The notes below the pieces were generated by a model. The model did no database searches, was not told the DNA's origin, and worked only from the letters and a program-made list of their open reading frames with translations. From positions 1,177,501 through 1,241,500 of the forward strand of contig NZ_CP089980.1 of the NCBI RefSeq assembly GCF_021389955.1: a stretch of DNA of 64,000 nucleotides, read 5' to 3'. The position numbers and the translations under genes are program-made. The number at the start of each line of letters is the position of its first letter. Position 1 is the stretch's first letter. This DNA comes from Fulvivirga maritima. Its GTDB lineage: Bacteria; Bacteroidota; Bacteroidia; Cytophagales; Cyclobacteriaceae. Below are positions 30,721 through 43,500 of this stretch, in pieces.

Positions 30721-33700
30721 TTAGAATGTATACCTTAGTCCGAGCTGCATCTGCCACCTAGAAATAAGTCCGGTATCTGTAACAAAAGTACTATTTAACG
30801 CTTCATTAAAGTTATAGGTAGGCTCACCTGAAGCATCTACCTCCACTACACTAACAGGCTGCACACTACGCGGCATTTGTCTTACACCCCAGTCTGAGCT
30901 CAATAGATTACCCGCATTTAACACATCTAAGCTAAACTGGATAGTATTTCCATTATTCAATTTATAGTCCTGTAAAAGCCTAAAATCAAAGCGAGAATAC
31001 CATGGGCTGAGTGCTCCATACCTTTCAGCATAGTCTCCACGGTTATCACTTAAATAATCATCATTTCCAATATAACTTCTATAGGCTTCTCTATTTTGTG
31101 CCGATACAAAGTTCATTTCATCTAACTCAGCATCAGTAGGAATATAAAGTAGATCATTTAAAACTGAACCATCACCATTTAAATCTCCAGCATAAGTGTA
31201 GCTGTATCTTCCTCCTTTTGCATATTCCAAGAATAACGATAAGGTGGTAGCCCAATGGTCATTTCCATACTTAAAGGTCTTATTAACATTACCGACAAAG
31301 CGGTGCTTATTACCGTATATAGATGGAGATAAAACCGCTCTATTAGCATTACCTACCACGGGATTAATAGAGAAGGCATCACTAGAAATTTCAGCTTCTA
31401 TTGAAGAAACAGTTTTAGCATCTAAATAATTATAAGCCAGACTAGCATATAACCCATTATCCCATTTTTTCTTTACCTCGAGCGTTAAATTAAAGCTTCG
31501 CCCTTCATCTGTATTAGTGAAAACATAGTTAGAAGCTACTCCGCCGTTAAATGTAACAATATCTTCTGGCTGATATCTACCTCTGTTATCTACGCCACTT
31601 AACTGACCTGATGGCGTCCTCAAGCTATAATCTCTTACCATCATAGCATTAATATCTTTTGTATAACTGAGGTCTACAGTAGCTACTAATCCTTTGGATA
31701 TTACTTTATCCACCCCTAAAGAAGATCTCCATACCTGAGGAAATTTAAAATCTGGAGCCGTAACATTTAAAAAGCCAGTAAACGGGTTAGCCACCTGGTT
31801 TCCTATCCATACAAAAGGTAAACGACCAGTAAACACGCCACTACCTCCTCTTAGCTGTAGTGTCCCGTCTTTGTTCACATCCCAATTAAAACCGACTCTA
31901 GGAGAGGCCAAAATAGTAGCATCTGGCAGCTTGGTATTATCGAAAGTTACAGGTTGATTATTTTCGTCGAAATAAACTACGTCATCAGTGTTTGGAGTAA
32001 TGTTATCAGAAGTATTGAAATACAAAGGCTTATCGAACCTTACTCCTAAGGTCAAGGTGAAATTATCACTCATTAACCACTTATCTTGAGCATAAAAGGC
32101 TAGCTGCCCGATCTCAGATTCGGCCATTGCCCAGCCATCATTGGCATTATTAAAATCAAATGTGGCTCTTGCCTCTGCCACGGTAGCATCCCATTCACCA
32201 TTATTAACCTGAGTAATAAAATCTTCTATGTTAGTAGAAGAAAATATGCTTGGGCCATAGCCAGTTAGGTTAAAGGAGTTTTCAAACATAAATTTCTCGA
32301 AAGAAACGCCTACCGTGAAGGTATGGTCTCCCACATACATTTCGAAGTTATCACTAGCCTGAAATACCTGCTGCTCCAGGGTGTTATTTATTGAAAAAGG
32401 CTCATGCCCCACAATTATGTAGTTACTTCCATCTTTAGTGAGGTTTACCGGAGGGAAAGGAGTACTAAATGGATCTCTATAATCATCAAAATAAGTGTAG
32501 CCTAATTGAAGTTTATTAGAAAACTTGTTACTAAAAAGCGACCTCAACTCTACCAACCATGAGTCAATATTATTATTCATTTGGTAGCCTGAGTTTTTAA
32601 ATTGAAGTGTATTGGCGTCAGGCCCTCTCCTACCAATAGCTGTTGGATGTGCTGGTTTTTCTTTTGTAGCTCTCAAAAAATTATAAGTTGCGGTAAGCGT
32701 GTGATTATTATTGATATTATAATCTAGCTTCACTATCCCTTTTTGGTTTCTGGTATCGAGGGTAAAACCTTCATAAGGCCCTGTTTCATATCCAAATCTA
32801 TCATATAAAAGAGAGCTTATTCTTTCCAGATCTGTAGCTAGTACCCGTGACTCATTAACTGCACCAGTACCTCTGTTAGCCACAAAGCTAGAGCCTAAAT
32901 CCTCTCTTCTGTCAAGTTCAAAATTGGTAAAGAAAAAAAGCTTACTCTTTATTATTGGGCCACCTAAACTAAAACCTGCTTGCACCTGCCTAAGATCTGC
33001 TTCCAGCACATCTTCTCCTTCCACCTTGCTACCGAGTAAGTCCTGATTTCTAAAAAAACCAAATACAGTACCATGGAAATCATTAGTACCACTTTTCGTA
33101 ACTGCATTTATAGAGGCTCCTGTAAAACCTGACTGCGTAACATCATAAGGAGCCACCGACACCTGTATTTGTTCAATCGCATCTAAAGAAATAGGCTGGG
33201 CATCTGATTGACCTCCCGGAGTGGCGGCATCTAAACCAAAAGGGTTATTAAAAATAGATCCATCTAATGAGAAATTATTATACTGATCATTTCTTCCTCC
33301 GAAAGAATTCCCGTCAGAGGATGGTGTAAGCCGGTAAATATCACTAGCTGATCTGGTAATGGTAGGCAGCTTTTTAATTTGGTCGTTAGAAAAGGCTATT
33401 TCTGCACCGGTACGATCACTGTTAAACGTATCATCGCCAGCACCTGAAACCACTACTTCTTGCAAAGTAGTAACATCCGGATCTAATGAAATATTTAAGA
33501 CAAAGGTCTCTCCTAATACAAGCTCAATTCCCTTGAACTCCTGAGGATGGTGCCCCACATAACTGACTTTGACGATATAAGGTCCGCCAACCTTTAAATT
33601 AGGGAGAGTATACTTCCCGTCCAATCTGGTAGAGGTGCCATACTCCACCCCTGTTGGCTCATGAATGGCAATCACATTAGCTCCTGGTAGTGTAGCGCCG

Positions 33701-33810
33701 GTTTCATCCGTTATTGTTCCTCTCATGCTGGCTGTAGTCACCCCCTGGGCTAGTATTTTTTGACATGACAGCAACATTATCATTGCAAAAAGCAAGACTG
33801 ATCTCTTCAT
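30721..33810 (-). CDS. TonB-dependent receptor, Oar-like
   Basis: This 1029-residue outer-membrane protein has a signal peptide (about 1-21, cleaved after ILAQ), a carboxypeptidase-regulatory-like domain at about 25-110 (GTITDETGATLPGANV), a plug domain at about 120-240 that includes QIQVSVAPYDVTQSGFTGA, and a 22-strand-type barrel ending in LRYTF. The plug and the DLLGSKVEG region match the Oar-like group known from gliding or social bacteria. The ligand is unknown and no SusD-like partner is adjacent. It is flanked on both sides by related palindromic elements. Confidence 0.92.
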   Translation of the reverse strand: MKRSVLLFAMIMLLSCQKILAQGVTTASMRGTITDETGATLPGANVIAIHEPTGVEYGTSTRLDGKYTLPNLKVGGPYIVKVSYVGHHPQEFKGIELVLGETFVLNISLDPDVTTLQEVVVSGAGDDTFNSDRTGAEIAFSNDQIKKLPTITRSASDIYRLTPSSDGNSFGGRNDQYNNFSLDGSIFNNPFGLDAATPGGQSDAQPISLDAIEQIQVSVAPYDVTQSGFTGASINAVTKSGTNDFHGTVFGFFRNQDLLGSKVEGEDVLEADLRQVQAGFSLGGPIIKSKLFFFTNFELDRREDLGSSFVANRGTGAVNESRVLATDLERISSLLYDRFGYETGPYEGFTLDTRNQKGIVKLDYNINNNHTLTATYNFLRATKEKPAHPTAIGRRGPDANTLQFKNSGYQMNNNIDSWLVELRSLFSNKFSNKLQLGYTYFDDYRDPFSTPFPPVNLTKDGSNYIIVGHEPFSINNTLEQQVFQASDNFEMYVGDHTFTVGVSFEKFMFENSFNLTGYGPSIFSSTNIEDFITQVNNGEWDATVAEARATFDFNNANDGWAMAESEIGQLAFYAQDKWLMSDNFTLTLGVRFDKPLYFNTSDNITPNTDDVVYFDENNQPVTFDNTKLPDATILASPRVGFNWDVNKDGTLQLRGGSGVFTGRLPFVWIGNQVANPFTGFLNVTAPDFKFPQVWRSSLGVDKVISKGLVATVDLSYTKDINAMMVRDYSLRTPSGQLSGVDNRGRYQPEDIVTFNGGVASNYVFTNTDEGRSFNLTLEVKKKWDNGLYASLAYNYLDAKTVSSIEAEISSDAFSINPVVGNANRAVLSPSIYGNKHRFVGNVNKTFKYGNDHWATTLSLFLEYAKGGRYSYTYAGDLNGDGSVLNDLLYIPTDAELDEMNFVSAQNREAYRSYIGNDDYLSDNRGDYAERYGALSPWYSRFDFRLLQDYKLNNGNTIQFSLDVLNAGNLLSSDWGVRQMPRSVQPVSVVEVDASGEPTYNFNEALNSTFVTDTGLISRWQMQLGLRYTF

Positions 33811-33844
33811 AGGTTTAAGTAGATTATTTAGGTTAAATTTTACC

Positions 33845-33877
33845 CCAAATTAGCCCTTTCCCTATAATAAGATCAAA
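33845..33877 (-). promoter_or_regulatory. Probable promoter of the TonB-dependent receptor
   Basis: TAATTTGG (33845-33852) matches TAnnTTTG in seven of eight positions, and TTTG (33874-33877) lies 21 bases upstream on the minus strand. The box is 35 bases before the start codon. Confidence 0.55.
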
Positions 33878-34000
33878 TTATTGCATCAATTTTAAACATA
33901 AGATCACCAAAAAATCACTTTTTCATCCTAACATGACTTATTATCCCCCTCCAAAACACTAACATATATTCGGAATTCCTATCCGTATTCCAAAACAGAA

Positions 34001-34132
34001 AGGGGCTGTATCAAAAGCAGTCACTTGATTAGTGAATGTCAGGTTGTGGTACTCGAAGTGTCTTCCTATTTAAAAAGAGAAAGATTACGAGAGCCAGAGT
34101 CTGACTTAAAACTTACTTTTGATACAGCCCCT
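34001..34132 (-). repeat. MITE/REP-like palindromic element B at the 3' end of the isocitrate dehydrogenase gene
   Basis: Perfect 17-base terminal arms (34001-34017 and 34116-34132, outer sequence AGGGGCTGTATCAAAAG) are about 100 bases apart, with an inner GTCAG/CTGAC pairing. It starts 23 bases after the isocitrate dehydrogenase stop and shares arm sequence and a GTACTCGAA block with element A. The remaining 190 bases up to the receptor start hold its promoter and no gene. Confidence 0.75.
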
Positions 34133-34155
34133 ATAAAATATTGTAAATGCTAAGC

Positions 34156-36393
<2,238 letters not shown>

Positions 36394-36564
36394 TTATGCC
36401 ATTTTTGATTATTGAATATGTCTTAAACCTTATTTAAAGGGCTGCTAAATTAACAATTTTAAAGGTGGTATCTAAATGTCGAATTAGATTAATGTGTTAC
36501 CATTAATGAACTTAATTTTTAGGTAATCTGTAGTATCTTTAAGCAAATATATTCTCAAATAGTT

Positions 36565-37141
36565 ATGTCATTTCTCTTTTTTATTCACTTGATTTTATTG
36601 CCTTTTTCCACTCCCAGCACAGCAGATGTTGATGTTTGTATAAGTTCGGAAGAAAAAAAAGTTATATGAAATAATAAACGAATACCGCAAGGAAAAGAAG
36701 CTTGCTCCTCTTCCATTTTCATCTAAGCTCACTGCTGTAGCTCAAGCTCATGCTAAAGATCTTTCTGAAAACTATGCCTTTGACCCCAAGGGAAAATGCA
36801 ACCCTCACAGCTGGTCAAAAGAGGGTGCTTGGACACCCTGCTGCTACACAAACGACCACAAGCAAGCTCAATGCATGTGGGATAAGCCTAAAGAAATAGC
36901 TGGCTATGAAGGTTCAGGCTATGAAATAGCCTATTACAATAGTGGTGGCGCCAAAGCTGATAAAGGACTGGAAGGTTGGAAAAAAAGCCCCGCACACAAC
37001 CCTTTAATTATTAATTCAGGAATGTGGGAAAAAGCCCATTGGCAAGGAGTAGGAATAGGGATTTATAAAGAGTATGCAGTAGTGTGGTTTGGAGAAGTTG
37101 CAGACGAGCAAAATCAGATCATCACCTGCAACCTCAACTAA
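36565..37141 (+). pseudogene. Secreted CAP/SCP-domain protein, frameshifted at an A8 tract
   Basis: The ATG at 36565 opens a signal-peptide-like start (MSFLFFIHLILLPFSTPSTA) that hits TGA a few codons after an eight-A run at 36653-36660. In the +1 frame the rest of the protein continues without a start codon: LYEIINEYRKEKKLAPL, then VAQAHAKDL, HSW and WGVGIGIYKEYAV-type CAP motifs (HWQGVGIGIY), to the stop at 37141. Removing one A restores one 191-residue secreted protein. Four or more Cys residues suggest disulfides. Decay, phase variation, transcriptional slippage or a sequencing error are all possible. A TATCTTTA box about 40 bases upstream is a weak promoter candidate. Confidence 0.85.
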
Positions 37142-37162
37142 GCTACTAGAGATTAGTAGCTT
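37140..37162 (+). terminator. Bidirectional terminator between the CAP gene and panB
   Basis: AAGCTACTA (37140-37148) pairs with TAGTAGCTT (37154-37162), overlapping both stop codons of the convergent genes. Confidence 0.6.
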
Positions 37163-37971
37163 TCATCTTCATTAGGGAAATCTCCAGCCTTCACATCATT
37201 AACATAATTGGCTGCAGCCTCAGTCATAATGGTCTGTAAGTCTGCATAACGTCTCAAAAACTTAGGTTTAAAGTCTTTGTTCATGCCCATCATATCATGA
37301 ACTACAAGCACCTGACCATCTACATTGCCACCGGCACCAATACCAATGATAGGTACAGACACCTGCTCAGCCACTGTTTTGGCCAAAGCCGCAGGCACCT
37401 TTTCTAATACAATAGCAAAACAACCTAGCTCTTCAAGAAGCTTAGCATCACTAATTAATTTATTAGCTTCTGCTTCTTCTTTTGCTCTTACAGAGAAGGT
37501 TCCAAATTTATTAATAGACTGTGGTGTAAGCCCTAGGTGCCCCATAATAGGAATACCTGCACTTAATATTCTTTTCACAGACTCTTCTATTTCTGCCCCT
37601 CCTTCAATTTTTATTCCGTGAGCTCCAGTTTCTTTCATTACTCTCACTGCAGAACGAATGGCTGTTTCCGGATCTCCCTGATAAGTACCAAAAGGCAAAT
37701 CAACTATAACCATAGCTCTCTTACTAGCTCTCACCACAGAAGCCGCATAATAAATCATGTGATCAAGAGAAATAGGAAGGGTAGTTTCATACCCAGCCAT
37801 GACATTAGCTGCCGAATCACCAACTAAAAGCATCTCTACACCGGCTTCATCAAGAATACGAGCCATGGTATAATCATAGGCGGTGAGCATTGATATTTTC
37901 TCGCCGTTATTCTTCATTTCCCGAAGACGCTGAATGGTAATCTTCTTTATATCACTTTTATGTACAGACAT
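37153..37971 (-). CDS. panB: 3-methyl-2-oxobutanoate hydroxymethyltransferase
   Basis: This 272-residue TIM-barrel enzyme transfers a hydroxymethyl group from methylenetetrahydrofolate to ketoisovalerate in pantothenate synthesis. The signature segments [31 protein letters not shown] (metal and substrate site) and [23 protein letters not shown] are present. It lies 7 bases after the histidine kinase gene, so the two may be cotranscribed, although no functional link is apparent. panC and panD are not nearby. Confidence 0.96.
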   Translation of the reverse strand: MSVHKSDIKKITIQRLREMKNNGEKISMLTAYDYTMARILDEAGVEMLLVGDSAANVMAGYETTLPISLDHMIYYAASVVRASKRAMVIVDLPFGTYQGDPETAIRSAVRVMKETGAHGIKIEGGAEIEESVKRILSAGIPIMGHLGLTPQSINKFGTFSVRAKEEAEANKLISDAKLLEELGCFAIVLEKVPAALAKTVAEQVSVPIIGIGAGGNVDGQVLVVHDMMGMNKDFKPKFLRRYADLQTIMTEAAANYVNDVKAGDFPNEDESY

Positions 37972-37978
37972 GTAATTT

Positions 37979-39457
37979 TTATTTTGTATTTGGAATCACA
38001 AACTTAAAATTTGTTCCTTCCAATTCCTCACTTCTCACCTGAATTTCAGCATTAAGCTTGTCAGCCACCTTTTTCACTATATAAAGCCCCAAACCTGAGC
38101 CTTCACTTTTTTCAGTAGCTCTATAAAACATGTCAAATATATGAGGCAGCTTAGAGGCTTCTATTCCCTCTCCATTATCCTCAATCTCCAGTACAGCCTT
38201 TTCCTCATCTACCTGCACATCTACCTTAATATAAGAATAATCTTTATGCTTTGAGCGATATTTAATGGCATTAGAAATCAGGTTGTTAAGTATGATCCTG
38301 ATTCTTGTTAAGTCAGAATAAAACTCTATCGGTTGGTGTACATTGGTTACAATTTCTAGCCCTTCATTATCTCGAGTGTAATAGTAACTGGTAATGCTAC
38401 TATTTATTTCCACCATAAAGTTAATAGACATATGAGGATCATTGATCCGGTCATTTCTGGATATGCTGAGCAAGTCTATCACTAGTGCATCTAGCCGCTT
38501 AACACTAGATTCTATTTTAGCTATACACTCTGCTTTTACCTTTTCATTTTTTTCCAAACGAAAAACATCTATTAAGCCCAAGATGGATCTAAGCGGAGAC
38601 CTTAAATCATGAGAAGAATGGTATATAAAGCTATCCAGCTCAAAATTAACTTTTTGAAGCTCTATCAGGCTAGACTTGGTTTCTGTAATATCTTTAATGA
38701 TACAATCTACCACTCCTTCTTCTTCATAAAGAATGGCTCCGAAGGAAATCCATAAAGATGAACGCCCCCAACCCTTTATTTCAAGTTCGAGATCATCTAT
38801 ACTACCCCCCTCTTTTAAGAGTTGATATATTATTTTGGAGTTTTTTTCTCCAATTATATCCTGGCATTTAGTCCTATGCCTTTCATCTACAGTAATGAAA
38901 AACAGGTCCCAAAACTTTTCATTAGCTTCTAAAATAATTCCTGTGGTAAGGTCATTCCTCACCATGGCTATCATAGAGTTTTGAAACAGATTTCTATATT
39001 TATCACCTCCCAGCTTAGTATACCCCTTTTGCTCTTTTAAGGCAGTAACATCAGTATAATACGCTTTCGCCCATATGGCCTCTCCCTCAGCATTTCTTTT
39101 GAGAGTAGCCTCTGATTTCATCCATAAATATTTACCTGTAACAGGCCGAACACGAAATATCTGCTCATAGGTAGTGATTATACCATTAATAAAATCTACC
39201 AGGTGATTAATGACCTTATTTAAATCTTCGGGGTGGATGTGTTTGCGCCACAGGCCATCCATAGGTATAACTTCATCCGGTGAATACCCGAACAACTGGC
39301 GCATTTGAGGGGAAAAATAAAGCCTATTGTTTTCAAAGTCCCATTCCCAAAATATAGCTTTTCCCTCTTGCTTAAGGTCAGCTCCCTCTCCTTGTCGTAT
39401 GACAAAGTCTGGCTTATCCAGCCGCTCCAGAAGATCTGTAACTTGAACAAATTTCAA
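37979..39457 (-). CDS. PAS-domain sensor histidine kinase
   Basis: This 492-residue cytoplasmic kinase lacks a membrane segment. An N-terminal PAS_3-type domain (about 35-140, with LFGYSPDEV and the HPEDL motif) is followed by a second PAS-like domain (about 150-260). The HisKA domain has the phosphoacceptor His283 in [10 protein letters not shown], and the ATPase domain has the N box [10 protein letters not shown] (392-401), DNGEG (427-431) and GSGLGLYIV (453-461). No receiver domain or adjacent response regulator is seen, so it is an orphan kinase whose signal and partner are unknown. Confidence 0.92.
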   Translation of the reverse strand: MKFVQVTDLLERLDKPDFVIRQGEGADLKQEGKAIFWEWDFENNRLYFSPQMRQLFGYSPDEVIPMDGLWRKHIHPEDLNKVINHLVDFINGIITTYEQIFRVRPVTGKYLWMKSEATLKRNAEGEAIWAKAYYTDVTALKEQKGYTKLGGDKYRNLFQNSMIAMVRNDLTTGIILEANEKFWDLFFITVDERHRTKCQDIIGEKNSKIIYQLLKEGGSIDDLELEIKGWGRSSLWISFGAILYEEEGVVDCIIKDITETKSSLIELQKVNFELDSFIYHSSHDLRSPLRSILGLIDVFRLEKNEKVKAECIAKIESSVKRLDALVIDLLSISRNDRINDPHMSINFMVEINSSITSYYYTRDNEGLEIVTNVHQPIEFYSDLTRIRIILNNLISNAIKYRSKHKDYSYIKVDVQVDEEKAVLEIEDNGEGIEASKLPHIFDMFYRATEKSEGSGLGLYIVKKVADKLNAEIQVRSEELEGTNFKFVIPNTK

Positions 39458-39529
39458 TGTTTTATAAGAAAAAGGTTATTTAAAAAATAAGTTATGCTTT
39501 GAACACAACAGGCTAAAAATTACTTAAAA

Positions 39530-40033
39530 TTATTGTAAGTATACAACCTTTTTGTTTTTGTCTAACTCTACCGCTACATGATCATTAATAGTAGTAGCAA
39601 GCTCATAGCCAGCATACTTGGTGGAGATAGGAAACTGAGTATGACTTCTGTTTACTAATACAGCCGTTTCTATTTTCTTCACTTTTACATTAAGAAATGC
39701 TTTAAGACTGTATGCCATAGTTCTTCCAGTATTCATAACATCATCGATCAGTACAATACACTTATTCTTTAGCGAGGCATTATCACAATCTAAACTGATA
39801 TCACTTTGAGTAGGAGCAAATTTATCCAGGTTTAAACCTATTAATTTCACTTTAAAACTTGCTATAACCTCCAGATCATTTTGTAATAACTTAGCCAACT
39901 CATACCCTTGAGAGTGTATTCCTGCTAATATTATTTCTTTCTCCTGAAAATTGTTTTCATATATTTCATACGCCATTCTTTTTATTTTTTGGCGTACCTG
40001 ATCATCCGTTAGTATTAAACTCTTCTCTTCCAT
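39530..40033 (-). CDS. Phosphoribosyltransferase, PyrR-like
   Basis: This 167-residue type I phosphoribosyltransferase has the PRPP-binding loop CIVLIDDVMNTGRTM and the PyrR-like segments LAGIHSQGYELAKLL and VLVNRSHTQFPISTKYAG. PyrR proteins attenuate pyrimidine operons and may have uracil phosphoribosyltransferase activity; the diverged sequence and absence of pyr genes nearby leave both substrate and regulatory role open. It begins 3 bases after the lrp gene and is probably cotranscribed with it. Confidence 0.82.
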   Translation of the reverse strand: MEEKSLILTDDQVRQKIKRMAYEIYENNFQEKEIILAGIHSQGYELAKLLQNDLEVIASFKVKLIGLNLDKFAPTQSDISLDCDNASLKNKCIVLIDDVMNTGRTMAYSLKAFLNVKVKKIETAVLVNRSHTQFPISTKYAGYELATTINDHVAVELDKNKKVVYLQ

Positions 40034-40036
40034 AGC

Positions 40037-40510
40037 TTAAGGTATAGGCATTACTTTACTGTCCTTAAATGTAGAAAGAATTACAAGAGATTGCATGTTA
40101 TCTACTACTTCTATATTCGTTACTCTTTCTAACATCAGCTTTTGGTAAGCAGCTATATCCTCAGCAATAATCTTCAAAATAAAATCTCCCGATCCTGTAA
40201 CATGATGACACTCTATAATCTCATCTATCTCGCTAATACTTTGAGTAAATAACTCAATATTATCCTTATTATGTCCTTTCAGAGTAACCATCACAAAAGT
40301 ACTTACTCCCAACCCAACCTTTTGAGTATTCAGTTTTGCATGATAGCTTTTTATAATGCCCGACGTTTCCAATTTCTTCACACGTTCCAAAGTAGGGGCA
40401 GGGGAAAGTCCTATCTCTTGAGCCAGTTGTGCATTTGTAATTTTAGCATTGGCCTGCAAAATCCTTAGTATCTTAAGGTCTATCCTGTCTAATTTTACTT
40501 TATCCTTCAT
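40037..40510 (-). CDS. Lrp/AsnC family transcriptional regulator
   Basis: This 157-residue regulator has a winged-helix DNA-binding domain (about 6-60: LDRIDLKILRILQANAKITNAQLAQEIGLSPAPTLERVKKLE in pieces) and a C-terminal RAM ligand-binding domain (about 70-150: FVMVTLKGHNKDN, then HHVTGSGDFILKI). Such proteins sense amino acids and form octamers. A perfect palindrome just before its start suggests autoregulation. Confidence 0.93.
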   Translation of the reverse strand: MKDKVKLDRIDLKILRILQANAKITNAQLAQEIGLSPAPTLERVKKLETSGIIKSYHAKLNTQKVGLGVSTFVMVTLKGHNKDNIELFTQSISEIDEIIECHHVTGSGDFILKIIAEDIAAYQKLMLERVTNIEVVDNMQSLVILSTFKDSKVMPIP

Positions 40511-40516
40511 TGATTT

Positions 40517-40533
40517 ACCAAATAATATTTGGT
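40517..40533 (-). promoter_or_regulatory. Candidate Lrp-type autoregulatory operator
   Basis: ACCAAATA and TATTTGGT form perfect 8-base arms around a single central base, 7 bases before the lrp start. A TATCTTCG box (40535-40542) resembling the Bacteroidota -7 element lies immediately upstream, placing the palindrome at the expected transcription start. Confidence 0.55.
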
Positions 40534-40595
40534 GCGAAGATAGCCAGAAATTGTAAGGATATTGAACTAAGTCTGCAATATTGCAAAATAGTTTT

Positions 40596-43500
40596 TCAAT
40601 GTTTAACCGTTAATCTAAATGCTTTTTGGTCGTCTCCAACTTTAGATTTCAACACATAAAGGCCATTATTTAAGTCGCTAACCTTAAATTCTATCAGTTG
40701 ATATCCATTTAGGCTAGAAAAATCATATTGCTTTACGACCTGACCTCTTATGTCATATAAAAAGAAGCTCCCTGAGGTTTCTTCTGCTGTCACCACTCTT
40801 AAGAAAACAGCGTCAGGCGAAGGATTGGGCCTAGGCGGTAATACTACAATATCTGATGCTCCACTACTTTGAACACATTGTGTATTATTACTCAAATTTG
40901 TATCAGCAACCCCCCTTACCAAACCAAAGGCTGAAATACACAAATACTCAGCATTTAATCGATTAATAGTGAAATCTAAGGTAATGTTTCTTTGCTGACC
41001 AGGTAATAGTTCAAGAGGAATAATTCGTTCGATAATCACCTCATTCCCCATATCTACATCAAGCCTGATGCTATCTAATGAGATGGTTCCATTATTTCTA
41101 AGATTAAGAATTATGGCATCGTTCTGATAAAAAACGTTAGCCAGCTCTAATTCAAGATTAGGATCTAATACGCTAATAATCTGGGATGTAGTATCTGTAC
41201 ACTGCTCAGCACTGAAAGCAACCAGATCCACCCAGTAATCGGCCTCCTCTACAAATGTATAAGACACATTTTCATCTGTACTCTCTGCCACATCTCCAAA
41301 ATACCATCTATAGCTCTCTGCTCCAATTGATTCATTAGTAAAATCAACATCTAAAGGAGGGGCTCCAAAAGTGATAGATGGGCTAAACTGAGCAATAGGA
41401 GCTTCATAAATTGCCAAATCGGATTCGCCTTCATAGGTACAACCATTTTGGGTATCAACTAACAAGCTAAGCTCATAGGTACCTGCATTATCAAAAGCAT
41501 AATAAATAGATGAGTCAGACCCAATCACTACATTTGAATAACTCCACTCACGCACAGATGCGGCATCAGTACCGTAATCTGTAAGATCATAAATATGAGT
41601 CTCTGAATTATCACAATTAAACTCTGAAGCAAATGATAAATTGGGTACTGGGTTAACTGTAATAGTTTTGTATTCTGTAGCCGAACATAAATTCTCAGAA
41701 GTTACGGTTAAACCTATGTTATAGTTTATGGGGTATTCAAATGTAATACTTGGATTTTGCTCACCACTGTAAACTCCACCAAGATCCCAAGCCCAAGAGA
41801 TATTATCAAACCCCAGTACGGGTTCGCTCAAATCTGTAAATTCTACTTCTTCATTTAAGCAAAGCTTATCATAGCTAAAATCCACTTCAGGAGCCGGGTT
41901 AACCACCACTCTTTGTTGGAGGGAATCTTTACAGCCATTAGTCGTGGTTACCGCTAACTGCACATCATATCTACCATCCTCTGTAAAATTATGGGTAGGG
42001 TTTCTCTCCGTTGAGAATTCACCATCGTCAAACTCCCAATTCCAGGCTTGTAGGTTAGCATCACCAACTTGGGTAGCATCAATAAACTGAGTAAGCGAGC
42101 CCTCGCAAGCCAATTCATTACTAAACTGAACGTTAGGCAACTGGTAAACACTCACACTCCTGGTTAAGTCTGACTCACAACCAACATCATTGGTCACATT
42201 AAGCGTAACATCAAAAGTACCGGGGTCTCCATATTCAAAAAGTGGATTTTCCAGGCTAGAGGTATATCCATTGCCAAAATCCCAATCATAATCCGTGATA
42301 TTTCCCTCCGACTGGTTACTAAACTGCATCGGGGTGCCTACACAGTCATCATTCACCTGAAAAGCAGGAACGGGACCTTCATTTATATTGGTAAGCACAT
42401 CAGTAGCTTCTGCAGCACAGCCAGGAATACTGGCGATTAGTTTTATTTCCTTATCACCCCCACTAGGAAACTCATAATTAAGGTTTTGGGTATTATTAAC
42501 AGAGTCACCATTTACCTGCCACTCCCACGACAAATTACCTTCAAAAGTATCTTCTGTGGTATTAGTAAAAGTATAAACATCATTGGTGCAAACCAGCCCA
42601 GTAGGTAGATCAAAAGAGGGAACCGGCTCATCATATATCGTAATGTCCTTCTCAACAAAATTGCTACAGCCATTAGCGCTTTCAACTGATAAGTTAACCG
42701 TATAATCCCCTGAAGCAGCATATTGATTACTCGGATTTGCCTCAGCAGACGTGTTAGAATCTCCGAAAGACCAGTCGTAGGAGGTGATATCCCCTGAGTT
42801 GTTAATATTAGAGAATTCTACTGGGGAGGTGGAGCAGATGGTTTCGTTATTGAAGTTGATGTCTGGGGCTGCCTCTAGCTTAACCTTCACAAAGTCACTG
42901 AATCTAAGTATATCTTCGCCTAAAGACTTCGTTAATGTTATAGTATATCTACCTGAGGTATTATAATTTATAACATTTAACGCATTCTCTGAAATAGGAA
43001 CCGAAGAATTACAAAAATCATCAAATGTAACTTTCAAAATATTATTTGTATTAAATTTTGTAAAAAAACCTACCAATCTAGATCTGTTAGTCTTTATAAC
43101 ATTAAGTGACCAACTTGCATTAGATCCTGTAGCTCCCAAGGAAGATACTTGAGCTTCCTTTTCAAAGGCCTCTCCAAAATCAAGTGAATACATAGCTCCA
43201 TTTCTTGTAACTACTAGTGCAGAGTAAACTCCTCCCTCAAATAATATTTTTGGGCCCGTAGGTTGTGTTATGGTGCCATCAATATATATTATTTCTTCGA
43301 TCACAGCACTCAGATTATCCTTATCAAAGTCTATTCTAAATAGCCCCTGTAAGGACCCCGCCAATATAATCCAATGATCATTTTTAGCAATCATATCAAA
43401 GCTTGCCAACTGAGAGGCTCCGCTTATTGTAATATCTTGGTTTGTAACCGGAATGGATATATCAAGAACAGAATAACTTAAATAAGTTATTTTGTTGTTA

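Noticed and set aside
40950-42900. Tandem DNA repeat in the PKD gene
   Set aside because: The similarity is at the protein-domain level; the nucleotide sequences of the PKD units differ and do not form a DNA tandem array.
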